Assembly (NCBI GenBank): GCA_039190895.1
Contig: JBCCXY010000006.1
Coordinates: 1 to 64,000 of the forward strand
Length of the DNA: 64,000 bases
Origin: Ovoidimarina sp039190895
Lineage (GTDB): Bacteria > Pseudomonadota > Alphaproteobacteria > Rhodobacterales > Rhodobacteraceae
Direction of reading: 5' to 3'
The translations under genes were made by a program, and so were the position numbers. Numbering within the stretch: position 1 is the first letter of the stretch; every line of letters begins with the position of its first letter. The notes below the pieces were generated by a model. It was not told the origin of the DNA, ran no database searches, and was given only the letters and a program-made list of their open reading frames with translations. Shown piece after piece: positions 8,048-16,196 of the stretch.

Positions 8048-8904
8048 GCCTGCGGACGCGCCTTCAGGACGCGCGCATCCTCGTGGCGCCCGGCGTGTAT
8101 GACGGGCTAACGGCGGCGATTGCCGCGGATGCAGGGTTCGAGGCGCTGTATCTGTCGGGCGCGGCGGTGGCATATACCAGGCTGGGGCGCCCGGATATTG
8201 GGCTGACCTCGGTGTCTGAGATGGCCGACACGATGGCGCTCATCCGCGACCGCGTTGCACTGCCGGTGATCATCGATGCGGACACGGGGTTCGGGAACGC
8301 GCTGAACGCGCAGCGGACGATGCGGCTATACGAACGGGCCGGGGCCAATGCGCTTCAGGTAGAAGATCAGACGTTTCCGAAGCGCTGCGGGCATCTGTCG
8401 GACAAGTCGCTGATCCCGGCGGTGGAGATGGCCGGAAAGATCGCAGCGATGGCTGATGCGCGGGCCTCAGACGAGACGCTGATCATAGCGCGGACGGATG
8501 CGATTGCGGTGGAGGGCATTGACGCCGCCATCGCGCGGGCCGAGGCGTATGTTGCAGCGGGCGCGGATGTTTTGTTCGTCGAGGCGCCCCGGTCGGGCGA
8601 TGAACTCGGGCAGGTCTCGCGCCACTTTGGCGACCGTGTGCCGTTGCTCGCGAACATGGTGGAGGGCGGCGCGACCCCGCTGCAAAGCGCGGGGGATCTG
8701 GAGACGTTGGGCTATTCCATCGTGATCTTCCCCGGCGGGATCGTGCGGGCCTTGGCGAAGACGGCGGGCGATTACTACGCGAGCCTGCGAGAGCATGGGT
8801 CGAACCGGCCTTTTGCGGATCGGATGTTCGATTTCGACGGGTTGAACGAACGGATCGGGACGGATGAGATGCTGGCGTTGGGCAAGCGCTATGAAGCCGA
8901 CTGA
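8044..8904 (+). CDS. Isocitrate lyase/PEP mutase family carbon-carbon lyase (2,3-dimethylmalate or 2-methylisocitrate lyase type)
   Basis: A 286-residue (alpha/beta)8 barrel lyase. The signature KRCGH, with the catalytic cysteine of the lyase branch, is at residues 113-117 in VEDQTFPKRCGHL. The magnesium-binding DADTGFGN is at 78-85 and VEDQ at 106-109. PEP mutase itself lacks the KRCGH cysteine, so C-C bond cleavage (retro-aldol/Claisen of a substituted malate or isocitrate) is expected, releasing pyruvate, glyoxylate or a similar oxo-acid plus a carboxylate. With the divergent LeuCD-like hydratase this repeats the dimethylmaleate hydratase/dimethylmalate lyase pair known from anaerobic nicotinate breakdown. 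prpC/prpD genes, expected around a 2-methylisocitrate lyase, are absent. It overlaps its neighbours by 4 bp and 1 bp. Confidence 0.88.
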   Translation: MSLRTRLQDARILVAPGVYDGLTAAIAADAGFEALYLSGAAVAYTRLGRPDIGLTSVSEMADTMALIRDRVALPVIIDADTGFGNALNAQRTMRLYERAGANALQVEDQTFPKRCGHLSDKSLIPAVEMAGKIAAMADARASDETLIIARTDAIAVEGIDAAIARAEAYVAAGADVLFVEAPRSGDELGQVSRHFGDRVPLLANMVEGGATPLQSAGDLETLGYSIVIFPGGIVRALAKTAGDYYASLREHGSNRPFADRMFDFDGLNERIGTDEMLALGKRYEAD

Positions 8905-10259
8905 TGCGCGTTCAGCCGCCGCCCGCTGAGGGCTTCGAAATCGAAGTGCCCGTGCTAATCATCGGGGCGGGCGCCTGCGGGATGGTCGCCGCACTGTCGG
9001 CGACGGAGGCGGGCGGCGAGGTGCTGGTGGTGGAGGCGGATGCGGTGCCCTCGGGCTCTACGGCGCTGTCGGCGGGGCTTATCCCGGCGGCAGGGACACG
9101 GGCACAGGCGGCGGCGGGGATCGAGGATGATCCGGAGCGGTTTGCCGAGGACATCCAGCGCAAGGCCAAAGGGGAGAACCCTCAGGGTCTAGTGAATCTG
9201 CTGGCGGCCCACGCGGCGACGGTGATGGACTGGCTGGGGGAGCGGTTTGGTCTGCCGTTCTCGGTCGTGACGGATTTCGACTATCCGGGCCACTCGCGCC
9301 GCCGGATGCACGGGTTGCCGACCCGGGCGGGGCGAGAGTTGGTGGATCGGCTGCGGGCGACCTGCGAGAGTCAGGGGATCGACATCGTTTGCAATCGGCG
9401 GGCGACGATCCTTTACCGCGACGGGGACCGGATTGTTGGCGCCGAAGTCGGGGGCGAGCGGATCGGATGCGACGCGCTGATCCTTGCCTGCAACGGCTTT
9501 GGCGGGAACCGGGAGATGGTCGGGCGGTTCATGCCCGAGATCGGCGACGCGATCTGGTTCGGGCATGACGGCAATACGGGCGACGCCGTGGAGTGGGGCG
9601 AAGCGCTGGGCGCGCAGACGCTGCATCTCGGCGCGTATCAGGGGCACGGGAACGTGGCGACGCCGCACGGTATCCTGATCACCTGGGCTGTGATCACGCA
9701 AGGCGGCGTGCAGGTGAACCGGGACGGCGAGCGGTTCTGGGACGAGAGCCAGGGCTATTCCGAGGCAGCGCGCGCGGTCCTCGCGCAGCCCGGTGGTACT
9801 GCGTGGACCGTGTTTGATGAACGGACCGCAGGAGTCGCGCGGCAGTTTCAGGATTTCAAGGATGCAGAGGCAGCCGGGGCCATTCGGTCGGGTGACACCG
9901 TGGAGGCGTTGGCCGAGGCCTGTGGTCTTCCTGCTTTGGTAGAGACGATGGACGCCATTCCAGCTGCTGGCGTTGATGCGTTTGGGCGGCGGTTTGCGGG
10001 GCATGCGCTTGCGCCGCCGTATCATGCGGTGAAGGTGACGGGCGCGCTGTTTCACACGCAGGGTGGGCTAAACATCTCGCAGGAGGCGCGTGTGCTGCGC
10101 AAGGATGGCGTGGCGTTCCCAAACCTGTTTGCGGCGGGGGGCGCGGCGGTTGGGGTCTCGGGAACCGGGGACAGCGGGTATCTGTCGGGCAACGGGCTGC
10201 TGTCCGCCGTGGTGCTGGGGTTCATCGCCGGTCGCGAGGCCGCGAGCGGCGTGGGATGA
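8904..10259 (+). CDS. FAD-dependent oxidoreductase of the fumarate reductase/3-ketosteroid dehydrogenase flavoprotein type
   Basis: A 451-residue flavoprotein. The N-terminal Rossmann motif is VPVLIIGAGACGMVAAL, followed by VEADAVPSGSTALSAG (the GGS-type FAD-contact loop). The capping domain carries YQGHGNVATPHG, and NRDGERFWDE matches the catalytic-arginine region of fumarate reductase relatives. The C-terminal FAD motif is NLFAAGGAAVGVSG followed by SGYLSGNGLLSAV. Such enzymes reduce or form C=C bonds next to carboxyl or carbonyl groups. It has no heme or Tat signal, so it is cytoplasmic. It is the last gene of the hyu operon (TGATG junction) and could saturate or desaturate the ring or diacid before or after hydration. 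Its 3' end overlaps the opposite permease gene by 38 bp. Confidence 0.87.
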   Translation: MRVQPPPAEGFEIEVPVLIIGAGACGMVAALSATEAGGEVLVVEADAVPSGSTALSAGLIPAAGTRAQAAAGIEDDPERFAEDIQRKAKGENPQGLVNLLAAHAATVMDWLGERFGLPFSVVTDFDYPGHSRRRMHGLPTRAGRELVDRLRATCESQGIDIVCNRRATILYRDGDRIVGAEVGGERIGCDALILACNGFGGNREMVGRFMPEIGDAIWFGHDGNTGDAVEWGEALGAQTLHLGAYQGHGNVATPHGILITWAVITQGGVQVNRDGERFWDESQGYSEAARAVLAQPGGTAWTVFDERTAGVARQFQDFKDAEAAGAIRSGDTVEALAEACGLPALVETMDAIPAAGVDAFGRRFAGHALAPPYHAVKVTGALFHTQGGLNISQEARVLRKDGVAFPNLFAAGGAAVGVSGTGDSGYLSGNGLLSAVVLGFIAGREAASGVG

Positions 10260-11019
10260 TCGCCCCACGGGAGTCGAGGGCGAAGTGCAGCAGAGTCGTG
10301 ACGGCGGCGCAGGCGAGGACCGGGGCAAGGACCAGCCGCGGCTCGGTGAACAGGAACATCCGGTATTCATAAATCATCGCGCCCCATTCCGGTCGCCCCG
10401 TGTCGGCGGAAAGGCCGATGAACCCCAACGACGCGACAAGGATCACAGCGCGGCCTGCGTCGGCTCCGGCGAGGGCGCCGATGGCGGGCCAGGCGTTGGG
10501 GAGCATGTGCTTGCTCAGGGCGGAGGGCAGCGTGGCGCCGAGCGCTTCGGTGGCGCGCCAGTAGGGTTCACCACGGATGCGGTCAAACAAAGCAGCGATG
10601 GTCAGCGCGTAGGGCGCCCATGACGTGACGATTAGGGCGACGGCGACAGTGAGCACACCCGCGCCGAAGAGGGCGGAGAAGACCAGCGCCGTCACGAGTG
10701 TCGGGACCGCGAGGACGGTTTCGGCGAGCCATGACGCAAAGCGGCGGATGGCGGGGGGGCCGAGGGCAATGCACCCGCCAGCGAGGACACCGAGGCCGAT
10801 GCCCCCGGCGAGGACCAGCGCGATGGCGATCAGCGACGGGGTGGCGCCTTGGACAATCCGTGTGGCGAGGTCGCGCCCAAGGTGGTCGGTGCCTAGCGGG
10901 CTGCCCACGGAGGGCGCTGCAAGGCGGTTGGACAGGTCTATGGCATGAGGGTCTCCCAAGCCCGCGAACGCTAGGGCGCAAGCTAGAAGGCCGAGAAAGA
11001 TCAGGACAATGCGCGTCAT
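10222..11019 (-). CDS. ABC transporter permease, DppC/NikC type
   Basis: Inner-membrane permease of 265 residues with one N-terminal segment (IVLIFLGLLACALAFAGL) and five further hydrophobic spans. The sequence PLGTDHLGRDLATRIVQGA is the OppC/DppC/NikC hallmark, and EALGATLPSALSKHMLPN is the EAA loop that docks the ATPase. The start is the ATG at 11019, overlapping the dppB-type stop by 4 bp. It is the last gene of the riboswitch-controlled operon and no ATP-binding gene follows; instead the frame collides with the 3' end of the flavoprotein gene (38 bp convergent overlap at 10222-10259). The family moves oligopeptides, nickel, cobalt or metallophores. Given the cobalamin riboswitch, cobalt or a corrinoid precursor is the likeliest cargo. 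Confidence 0.88.
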   Translation of the reverse strand: MTRIVLIFLGLLACALAFAGLGDPHAIDLSNRLAAPSVGSPLGTDHLGRDLATRIVQGATPSLIAIALVLAGGIGLGVLAGGCIALGPPAIRRFASWLAETVLAVPTLVTALVFSALFGAGVLTVAVALIVTSWAPYALTIAALFDRIRGEPYWRATEALGATLPSALSKHMLPNAWPAIGALAGADAGRAVILVASLGFIGLSADTGRPEWGAMIYEYRMFLFTEPRLVLAPVLACAAVTTLLHFALDSRGAIIPRRSRPRDRR

Positions 11020-11942
11020 GTCAGGCGGGGGTCCAGCGCATGGCGAAGCATGCGGGCGATCTGGAGGACGAACGCGACCCAGAGGGCGACAAGGGCGATG
11101 TAGGGCTGCAGGATGGCGTAGTCGCGGTGGTTGACGGCCTGGACGACGCGCTCTGACACGCCGGGGACGCCGAAGACGATCTCGGCCACGGCGGTGCCTC
11201 CGACGATCCACGCAAGCTCCGGCGCCAGTCCGGCGATAAGGGTCAGGGCGCCTGCGGCGTGGCCGTGGTGCCAGAGCGCAGCGGTCTGCGACCGGCCCTT
11301 GGCGAGGGCGGTGCGATAGTAAGGGCTGGCTTTGACCTCGGCGAACCCCGCGCGGGTGAGGCGGGCCATGGCGCCGACCGAGAACACGGCGACGAGCAGC
11401 ATGGGGAGCAGGATGCGTTCCACTGTGCCACCGCCGAACGCGTTGATGACGCGCAGTTGAACGCCGAGGACCCAGAGCAGCATCAGTCCGACCGCAAAGG
11501 CGGGCAGCGCCTGCCCGGCCACGGCGAACGCGCGGGACGCGATGTCAGCGGTGCCACCCGGACGGAGGGCGGCGAAGAAGCCGAGCGCATAGCCGCAGAT
11601 GATCGCGAGGGTCATGCCGCCAAAGCCGATGGCGGCGGAGTACGGCAGTCGGGCGGCGAAATCTTGCGCTACTGGGCGCCCGGTTTCGAAGGAAACGCCC
11701 CAGTCGAGGGTCAGAAACCCGCGGAGCCAGCGTGTGAACTGACTGGCCAGCGTCCCGTCGAGGCCCCATTGCGCGCGGTAAGCTGCGACGATCTCTGGCC
11801 CTGAGCGGATACTGACGTGGTCGAGAAAGATCTCCACCGGGTCCCCGGGCATCAGTCGGAGCAAAAAGAAGGCGGCGGCGATGACGGCCAGCCACGAAAG
11901 GGCCAGCCGTCCGATTGAGTGTGCCGCCGCCTGCAGGGTCAT
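11016..11942 (-). CDS. ABC transporter permease, DppB/NikB type
   Basis: Inner-membrane permease of 308 residues. The N-terminal transmembrane segment runs into LRLMPGDPVEIFLDH, the conserved post-TM1 motif of DppB/NikB proteins, followed by QFTRWLRGFLTLDWGVSF. The ATPase-docking loop is YYRTALAKGRSQTAALWHHG, and the C-terminus GGTAVAEIVFGVPGVSERVV is typical. The start is the ATG at 11942, overlapping the receptor gene by 4 bp; the longer frame starting at 11990 is an artefact inside the receptor gene. It forms the membrane channel with the DppC-type permease downstream. Confidence 0.9.
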   Translation of the reverse strand: MTLQAAAHSIGRLALSWLAVIAAAFFLLRLMPGDPVEIFLDHVSIRSGPEIVAAYRAQWGLDGTLASQFTRWLRGFLTLDWGVSFETGRPVAQDFAARLPYSAAIGFGGMTLAIICGYALGFFAALRPGGTADIASRAFAVAGQALPAFAVGLMLLWVLGVQLRVINAFGGGTVERILLPMLLVAVFSVGAMARLTRAGFAEVKASPYYRTALAKGRSQTAALWHHGHAAGALTLIAGLAPELAWIVGGTAVAEIVFGVPGVSERVVQAVNHRDYAILQPYIALVALWVAFVLQIARMLRHALDPRLT

Positions 11943-13426
11943 TCGGCGGCGACGAGGTCGGGGCGGATGACGTAGTAGTCGGAGCCCCATGGCTCATACC
12001 CCGCGAGCGCCGGCGACAGGCCGACATGCCACTCGGGCGTCACGAGGAACGACACGGGGGCATCGGCTGCGATCAACTCTTGCGCTTTCTTGGCAAGGTC
12101 GATGCGGGCCTGCGGGTCTCCTTCGGCGCGCAATTCGGCGATGAGGGCGTCATACTCGGCGTTGGACCAGCCGGTGTAGTTCCGCGCCGCGTCGGTTTCG
12201 AAGAACAGCGACAGGAACAGGCCCGGGTCCCCGGCAGGCGCGGTGTGCTGCGCCCAGAGGAACAGGTCGAACTCACCGCTCCCCGCCACGTCGCTGGGGC
12301 TTTCCGTGACCTGCGTCGTCACGGCGATGCCGATGTCGGCGAGTGCAGCGCGGACGACGGGCTGGAAGGTCACCAGATCGGGGCGCTGCGGATAGGCGTA
12401 GAGCACAAGCTCCAGCGCCGTGCCGTCCTTGCTGCGCATGCCGTCGGCGCCTGCGGTCCACCCGGCCTCGTCAAGCAGCGCCGCCGCCGCCGCAGGGTCA
12501 TGCGGCAGCTCATCGGTCGCGGCAAAGGGAAAGCCGGGCGCGAAGGCGCCGGTCGCGGGCACCCCGGCCTGCGCGGCAGTCACGAGGTCGGCGCGGTTGA
12601 TCGCCATGTCGATGGCGCGGCGCACGCGCGGATCGTCGAGCCCCGGCGAGGTCGTGTTCATCCACATCATGTACTGGTAGGCGACGGGGAACGACACGGT
12701 CTCTCCCTCCGCGGCCTCCAGCATCGACAGCGATTCCACCGGCAGGTTGAACGCCATGTCCAGTTCGCCCGAGGCAAAGGCCAGGGCAAGCGACTGGCCA
12801 TCCGCGATCCGGCGCAGGGTCACGTTCGGGCGCGCGTCGGCGTTGGCGTAGTGTGTGTTGGGGACCATTTCGATGGTGCCGCCGGGCTCAAAGCTCTCGA
12901 CGGCGAAGGGGCCGGTGAAGACCGGGCTATCACCGTCCATCATGTAAACCGGGAAAGCCCATTCCGCGAGGATCGAGGGGAGGATGGTCGTGGGCTGCTC
13001 TGTCTCGACGCTCAGCGTGTCGTCGTCGACTGCCGTGAAGATCAGGCGGCCCGCCGTGGCGCGGGCGGAGGGGTTGGCCTCCCCCGTACGATTCAGCGCA
13101 TCGGCCACAGCTGCGGCGGTGACGGGAGTGCCGTCCGAGAAGAAGCGCTTGGGAGCCAGTTCGATGGTCCAGGTGCCGTCGTCGTTGGCCGTGGCGGAGG
13201 CCGCGAGGTTGGGCACTACTTCACCATCGCGGGAGACGCGGAAGAGTTGCTCACCGATCCCGTGGCTGACCAGCGCCCAGCCGTTGGAGCCCTGGGCAGG
13301 GTCGAGGCCCGAGGCGACGAATGTCTGGCCGATGGTGATGTCCTTTGCCTGCACGGCTGCGGGCATCGCGGATGCCGCGAGCAACGCCGCAGTCGCAGTG
13401 ACGCGGGCTAAGCGAGAGTGGATCAT
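11939..13426 (-). CDS. ABC transporter substrate-binding protein, family 5 (DppA/NikA type)
   Basis: Periplasmic receptor of 495 residues with a signal peptide ending near residue 27 (MPAAVQA-KD). The extracellular-solute-binding family 5 pattern is clear: a lobe I start DITIGQTFVASGLDPAQ, EQLFRVSRDGEVVPNLA, RFFSDGTPVTAAAVADAL, VRRAIDMAINRADLV, and ALLDEAGWTAGADGM. Family members bind peptides, opines, or nickel/cobalt as metallophore or small-acid complexes. It is translationally coupled to the Cys-rich protein before it and the DppB-type permease after it, downstream of a cobalamin riboswitch. That regulation argues for cobalt or a cobalamin-related ligand rather than peptides. The binding-site residues cannot be read by eye. 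Confidence 0.9.
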   Translation of the reverse strand: MIHSRLARVTATAALLAASAMPAAVQAKDITIGQTFVASGLDPAQGSNGWALVSHGIGEQLFRVSRDGEVVPNLAASATANDDGTWTIELAPKRFFSDGTPVTAAAVADALNRTGEANPSARATAGRLIFTAVDDDTLSVETEQPTTILPSILAEWAFPVYMMDGDSPVFTGPFAVESFEPGGTIEMVPNTHYANADARPNVTLRRIADGQSLALAFASGELDMAFNLPVESLSMLEAAEGETVSFPVAYQYMMWMNTTSPGLDDPRVRRAIDMAINRADLVTAAQAGVPATGAFAPGFPFAATDELPHDPAAAAALLDEAGWTAGADGMRSKDGTALELVLYAYPQRPDLVTFQPVVRAALADIGIAVTTQVTESPSDVAGSGEFDLFLWAQHTAPAGDPGLFLSLFFETDAARNYTGWSNAEYDALIAELRAEGDPQARIDLAKKAQELIAADAPVSFLVTPEWHVGLSPALAGYEPWGSDYYVIRPDLVAAE

Positions 13427-13869
13427 GATGGGTCGGTCTCCTTTGCTGGTTGTCTATGATCGAGGGTTTCAACGAGGTCATCAGCGAACCCGAGGGGTGG
13501 AATGCGCCCGAGGATTCCGGATTGCAGCACGACCGGCCGTTCGCCGCGCGGCAGAAAGCCGGTCGGTGTTGAGGCATAGGCGGCGGCAACGCTCAGCACG
13601 TCGGGCGCGTGCGCCGACGGGTCGAGGTCACCGAAGACGTAGGTGAAGCGGTCAGGCCCGGTCAGCGCGATGGTGCAGGGCCGTTTGCACTGGCTCATGC
13701 AATGCACGCCGCGCAGGGACACCCCCAGACGGTCGGCCTCGCTGCCCGCGAACCGGGCCTGCACCGCGCGCGCCAAACGGCGCCCACCGCGCTGGTCAAG
13801 CGTCGCGTCGCGTTCCTGCCCGTCGCGGCAGCGCAGGCAGATCGATAACGTTACATCCGCACCCTGCAC
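13423..13869 (-). CDS. DUF1636-like cysteine-rich metal-binding or ferredoxin-like protein
   Basis: A small protein of about 148 residues with a cysteine pattern CLRCRDG near the N-terminus and HCMSQCKRPC about 45 residues on. This spacing is that of thioredoxin-fold [2Fe-2S] or metal-binding proteins (COG5469/DUF1636), which are often found in cobalt and cobalamin gene clusters. I place the start at the GTG at 13869 because GAAGG lies nine bases upstream; a GTG at 13878 abuts that site and is less likely. It is the first gene after the cobalamin riboswitch and overlaps the receptor gene by 4 bp. A role in handling cobalt or in corrin metabolism is inferred from context only. Confidence 0.78.
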   Translation of the reverse strand: MQGADVTLSICLRCRDGQERDATLDQRGGRRLARAVQARFAGSEADRLGVSLRGVHCMSQCKRPCTIALTGPDRFTYVFGDLDPSAHAPDVLSVAAAYASTPTGFLPRGERPVVLQSGILGRIPPLGFADDLVETLDHRQPAKETDPS

Positions 13870-13979
13870 GTTCCCCACCCTTCGGAAAGCCGGGGGCGGG
13901 TCGGTGCAGGCAGCCGAACGGCTGCGCGGATGCGCGTTGGACGTGTCGCAGTTGTTGCGTCGTGCATCTGTCTACTCCC

Positions 13980-13999
13980 ACCAGGACACCCCGCCTGGT
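13980..13999 (-). promoter_or_regulatory. Hairpin between riboswitch and first gene
   Basis: A perfect 6 bp stem ACCAGG/CCTGGT with an 8-base loop lies about 13 bases downstream of the B12 box in the direction of transcription. No U-run follows, so it is not a classic terminator. It may be part of the riboswitch expression platform or a Rho-related or structural element. It is about 110 bases before the chosen start codon, so it does not itself mask the ribosome binding site. Confidence 0.4.
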
Positions 14000-14011
14000 T
14001 GATCGAATCGG

Positions 14012-14185
14012 ATCAGCAGGCAGGTCTCCTGACTTGCGGATTGATGTTGGCGCCAACCTTCCCAACCGCGCGGTCGCGGTCAGTGGTCTATGTGGCGTCA
14101 ACGCTCCGCCTACAGTTGCGGGGGCAGTCGAGGCTTTGGGCATAGGCCCGCACCTCATTCCCTCTTAGCGCCACCGGGAAGTGGC
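14012..14185 (-). ncRNA. Cobalamin (adenosylcobalamin-type) riboswitch
   Basis: Read on the minus strand, the region contains the conserved cobalamin riboswitch elements in order: CGGTGGCGC then AAGAGGGAATGAGGTG (14151-14166), CTGCCCCCGCAACTGTAGGC (near 14107-14128), a CCACTG element (14081-14086), GGGAAGG, and the B12 box AGTCAGGAGACCTGCC at 14019-14034, which matches the consensus. These precede the DUF1636-like/receptor/permease operon by about 140 bases. High cobalamin would repress the operon, which is therefore expected to supply cobalt, cobalamin or a precursor. The exact ends of the aptamer are approximate. Confidence 0.95.
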
Positions 14186-14322
14186 GACCGTGCTGACCCC
14201 GGCACGTGACGCCATCGGCGTGGCTTTGTCAATCGGTCGCATTACGTTCCGCTACGGCTTGGGCTTTCGCCGGGCCGCGCATTCTGATAGTTTTTGTCGG
14301 AATTCTGCAGGGATGAGAGACC

Positions 14323-15369
14323 ATGGAATTGCAGACACCCAACCCGGAAGAGCTACGCCAACTGATCGAAGCGAACGACACGCTGCGGCAGCGGGATGTT
14401 GCGGTGAAGCTGGGCGTGGCGGAAGCGCAGATCGTTGCGGCGCAGGTCGGGCGCGGCGTGACGGCGATCCATGCGGACCCGGACAAGGTGGTGGCGGGCG
14501 TCTGCGGCCTTGGTGAGGTCATGGCCCTGACCCGCAACGTGAGCGCGGTGCATGAACGAACCGGGGTTTATAAGGAGTACCACCCCGGCACCCACGCCGC
14601 GATGGTGCTTGGGCCCGACATCGACCTGCGGATCTTTCCAAAGCACTGGGTGCATGGCTTTGCGGTGCACAACGACAGCGGCAAGGGCCCATCGCGGAGC
14701 TTGCAGGTCTATGACGCCGCTGGGACGGCCGTGCACAAGGTCTATCCGCGCGAGGGGACGGATCTGAACGCATGGGACCAGCTCGTTGCCGCGCTGACAC
14801 TGGACGAACAATCGGATGTGCTAGGTGTCGAAGCCGCCCCGCCCCCCGAAGGCGCGCGCATGATCGAGGACAAGGCCGAGGTTCTGCGCAAGGAATGGCG
14901 GCGGATGACCGACACACATCAGTTCCTGCGGCTGGTGTCGAAGTTCAAGATGAACAGGCTGGGCGCTTATCGGATCGCCGGGGCGCCGTTCGCGCGGCCC
15001 CTGGCCCCCACGGCTGTCGACGCCGCGCTACATGCACTGTCTGCCGAGGGGACGCCGACGATGCTCTTTGTCGGCAATCGCGGGTGCATCCAGATCCACA
15101 GCGGCCCGATTGAGACGCTGAAGGCCATGGGACCCTGGCAGAACGTGCTCGACCCGAGGTTCAACCTCCACCTCCGGCTCGATCACATCGCCGAGGTCTG
15201 GCTGGTCGAGAAACCCACGCGCCGCGGGCCTGCGTTGTCGGTGGAGGCGTTCAATGCAGACGGGGCGTTGATCCTGCAGTTCTTCGGCATGCGCAAGGAA
15301 AACGCAGATTACACCGAGGCATTCGCCAAAATCGCAGAGGCGCTGCCTGAATTGGAGCCCGCCGAATGA
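14323..15369 (+). CDS. hmuS: Hemin-degrading/heme-trafficking factor HmuS (HemS/ChuS family)
   Basis: A 348-residue cytoplasmic protein with the duplicated HemS/ChuS fold. It receives heme from the HmuUV importer and stores, transfers or opens it to release iron. The heme-ligand histidine of the family is in RMTDTHQFLRLVSKF (His199, equivalent to ChuS His193). The second-half motif FVGNRGCIQIHSGPIETLK and FNLHLRLDHIAEVWLVEKP are highly characteristic. The ATG follows GGGATGAGAGACC. It is the first gene of the plus-strand hmuSTUV operon and overlaps hmuT by 4 bp. An iron-responsive site is expected in the 140 bp upstream, but I cannot name a convincing Fur, Irr or RirA box there. Confidence 0.93.
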   Translation: MELQTPNPEELRQLIEANDTLRQRDVAVKLGVAEAQIVAAQVGRGVTAIHADPDKVVAGVCGLGEVMALTRNVSAVHERTGVYKEYHPGTHAAMVLGPDIDLRIFPKHWVHGFAVHNDSGKGPSRSLQVYDAAGTAVHKVYPREGTDLNAWDQLVAALTLDEQSDVLGVEAAPPPEGARMIEDKAEVLRKEWRRMTDTHQFLRLVSKFKMNRLGAYRIAGAPFARPLAPTAVDAALHALSAEGTPTMLFVGNRGCIQIHSGPIETLKAMGPWQNVLDPRFNLHLRLDHIAEVWLVEKPTRRGPALSVEAFNADGALILQFFGMRKENADYTEAFAKIAEALPELEPAE

Positions 15370-16193
15370 GGTTCTTCGCTACCCTTGCCCTGATCGCCAC
15401 CGCCCTGCCCGCCATTGCCGAGGACCGGGTATTGTCCATCGGCGGCTCCGTGACCGAGATCGTATACGCGCTCGGAGAGGACGACCGGCTTGTAGCGCGG
15501 GATACCACCTCGCAATTCCCACCCGAGGTCGAAGAGCTACCCGATGTCGGCTACATGCGAGCGCTCTCGCCGGAAGGCGTATTGTCGGTCGAGCCGACGC
15601 TTGTCATCGCCGAGGAGGGCGCGGGGCCGCCCGAGACGATCTCGGTCCTTGAAGCGGCGAACATCGATTTCGTGACGATCCCTGACGGGTACGACCCCGA
15701 GGCGGTGACCGCCAAAATTCACGCAGTTGCCGATGCGCTAGGCGTGCCCGAAAAAGGGGAAGCCCTGTCGGCAAAGGTGGCGCAACAGATCGAGGCCGCG
15801 CGCGCGACCATTGCCGGAGCCGAAAGCAAGCGGGTGATGTTCATCCTGTCGATGCAGGGTGGGCGCATCCTGGCGTCTGGAACGGACACGGCGGCGGATG
15901 GGATCATTACGCTGGCCGGGGCAGAGAACGCCGTGACGGCCTATGAAGGCTACAAGCAACTGACCGACGAGGCGGCGATTGCAGCGCGGCCGGACGTCAT
16001 TCTGATGATGGATCGGGGCGGCAACCACGCGTCGGACAATGCCGACCTTTTCGCGCATCCCGGCCTGGCAACGACCCCGGCGGCCACGAACAATGCAGTT
16101 GTCCGCCTCGACGGTCTGCTGCTGCTTGGGTTCGGGCCGCGCACGCCCGACGCCGTCCGCCAGCTTGGCGAAGCGTTGGACGCCGCGGGCTAG
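15366..16193 (+). CDS. hmuT: Heme ABC transporter periplasmic binding protein HmuT
   Basis: A 275-residue class III (FecB/BtuF type) periplasmic receptor. A signal peptide ends near residue 18 (TALPAIAED). The body begins VLSIGGSVTEIVYALGE, then VGYMRALSPEGVLSVEPTLV, the standard first-lobe pattern of heme receptors, and ends in FGPRTPDAVRQLGEALDAAG. It carries heme from the outer-membrane receptor to HmuU. A TonB-dependent heme receptor gene is not in this window. It overlaps hmuS by 4 bp and is followed 3 bp later by hmuU. Confidence 0.92.
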   Translation: MRFFATLALIATALPAIAEDRVLSIGGSVTEIVYALGEDDRLVARDTTSQFPPEVEELPDVGYMRALSPEGVLSVEPTLVIAEEGAGPPETISVLEAANIDFVTIPDGYDPEAVTAKIHAVADALGVPEKGEALSAKVAQQIEAARATIAGAESKRVMFILSMQGGRILASGTDTAADGIITLAGAENAVTAYEGYKQLTDEAAIAARPDVILMMDRGGNHASDNADLFAHPGLATTPAATNNAVVRLDGLLLLGFGPRTPDAVRQLGEALDAAG

Positions 16194-16196
16194 GCT

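Noticed and set aside
10222..13426. nikABC naming
   Set aside because: The family fits nickel, peptide and opine systems alike, and there are no nikD/nikE or urease/hydrogenase genes; the riboswitch points to cobalt or cobalamin.
13980..13999. Intrinsic terminator of the riboswitch
   Set aside because: The stem is perfect but there is no U-run in the direction of transcription.
14181..14516. 111-codon plus-strand frame between riboswitch and hmuS
   Set aside because: It overlaps the hmuS start in another frame and has no recognisable content; the region upstream is the riboswitch on the minus strand.
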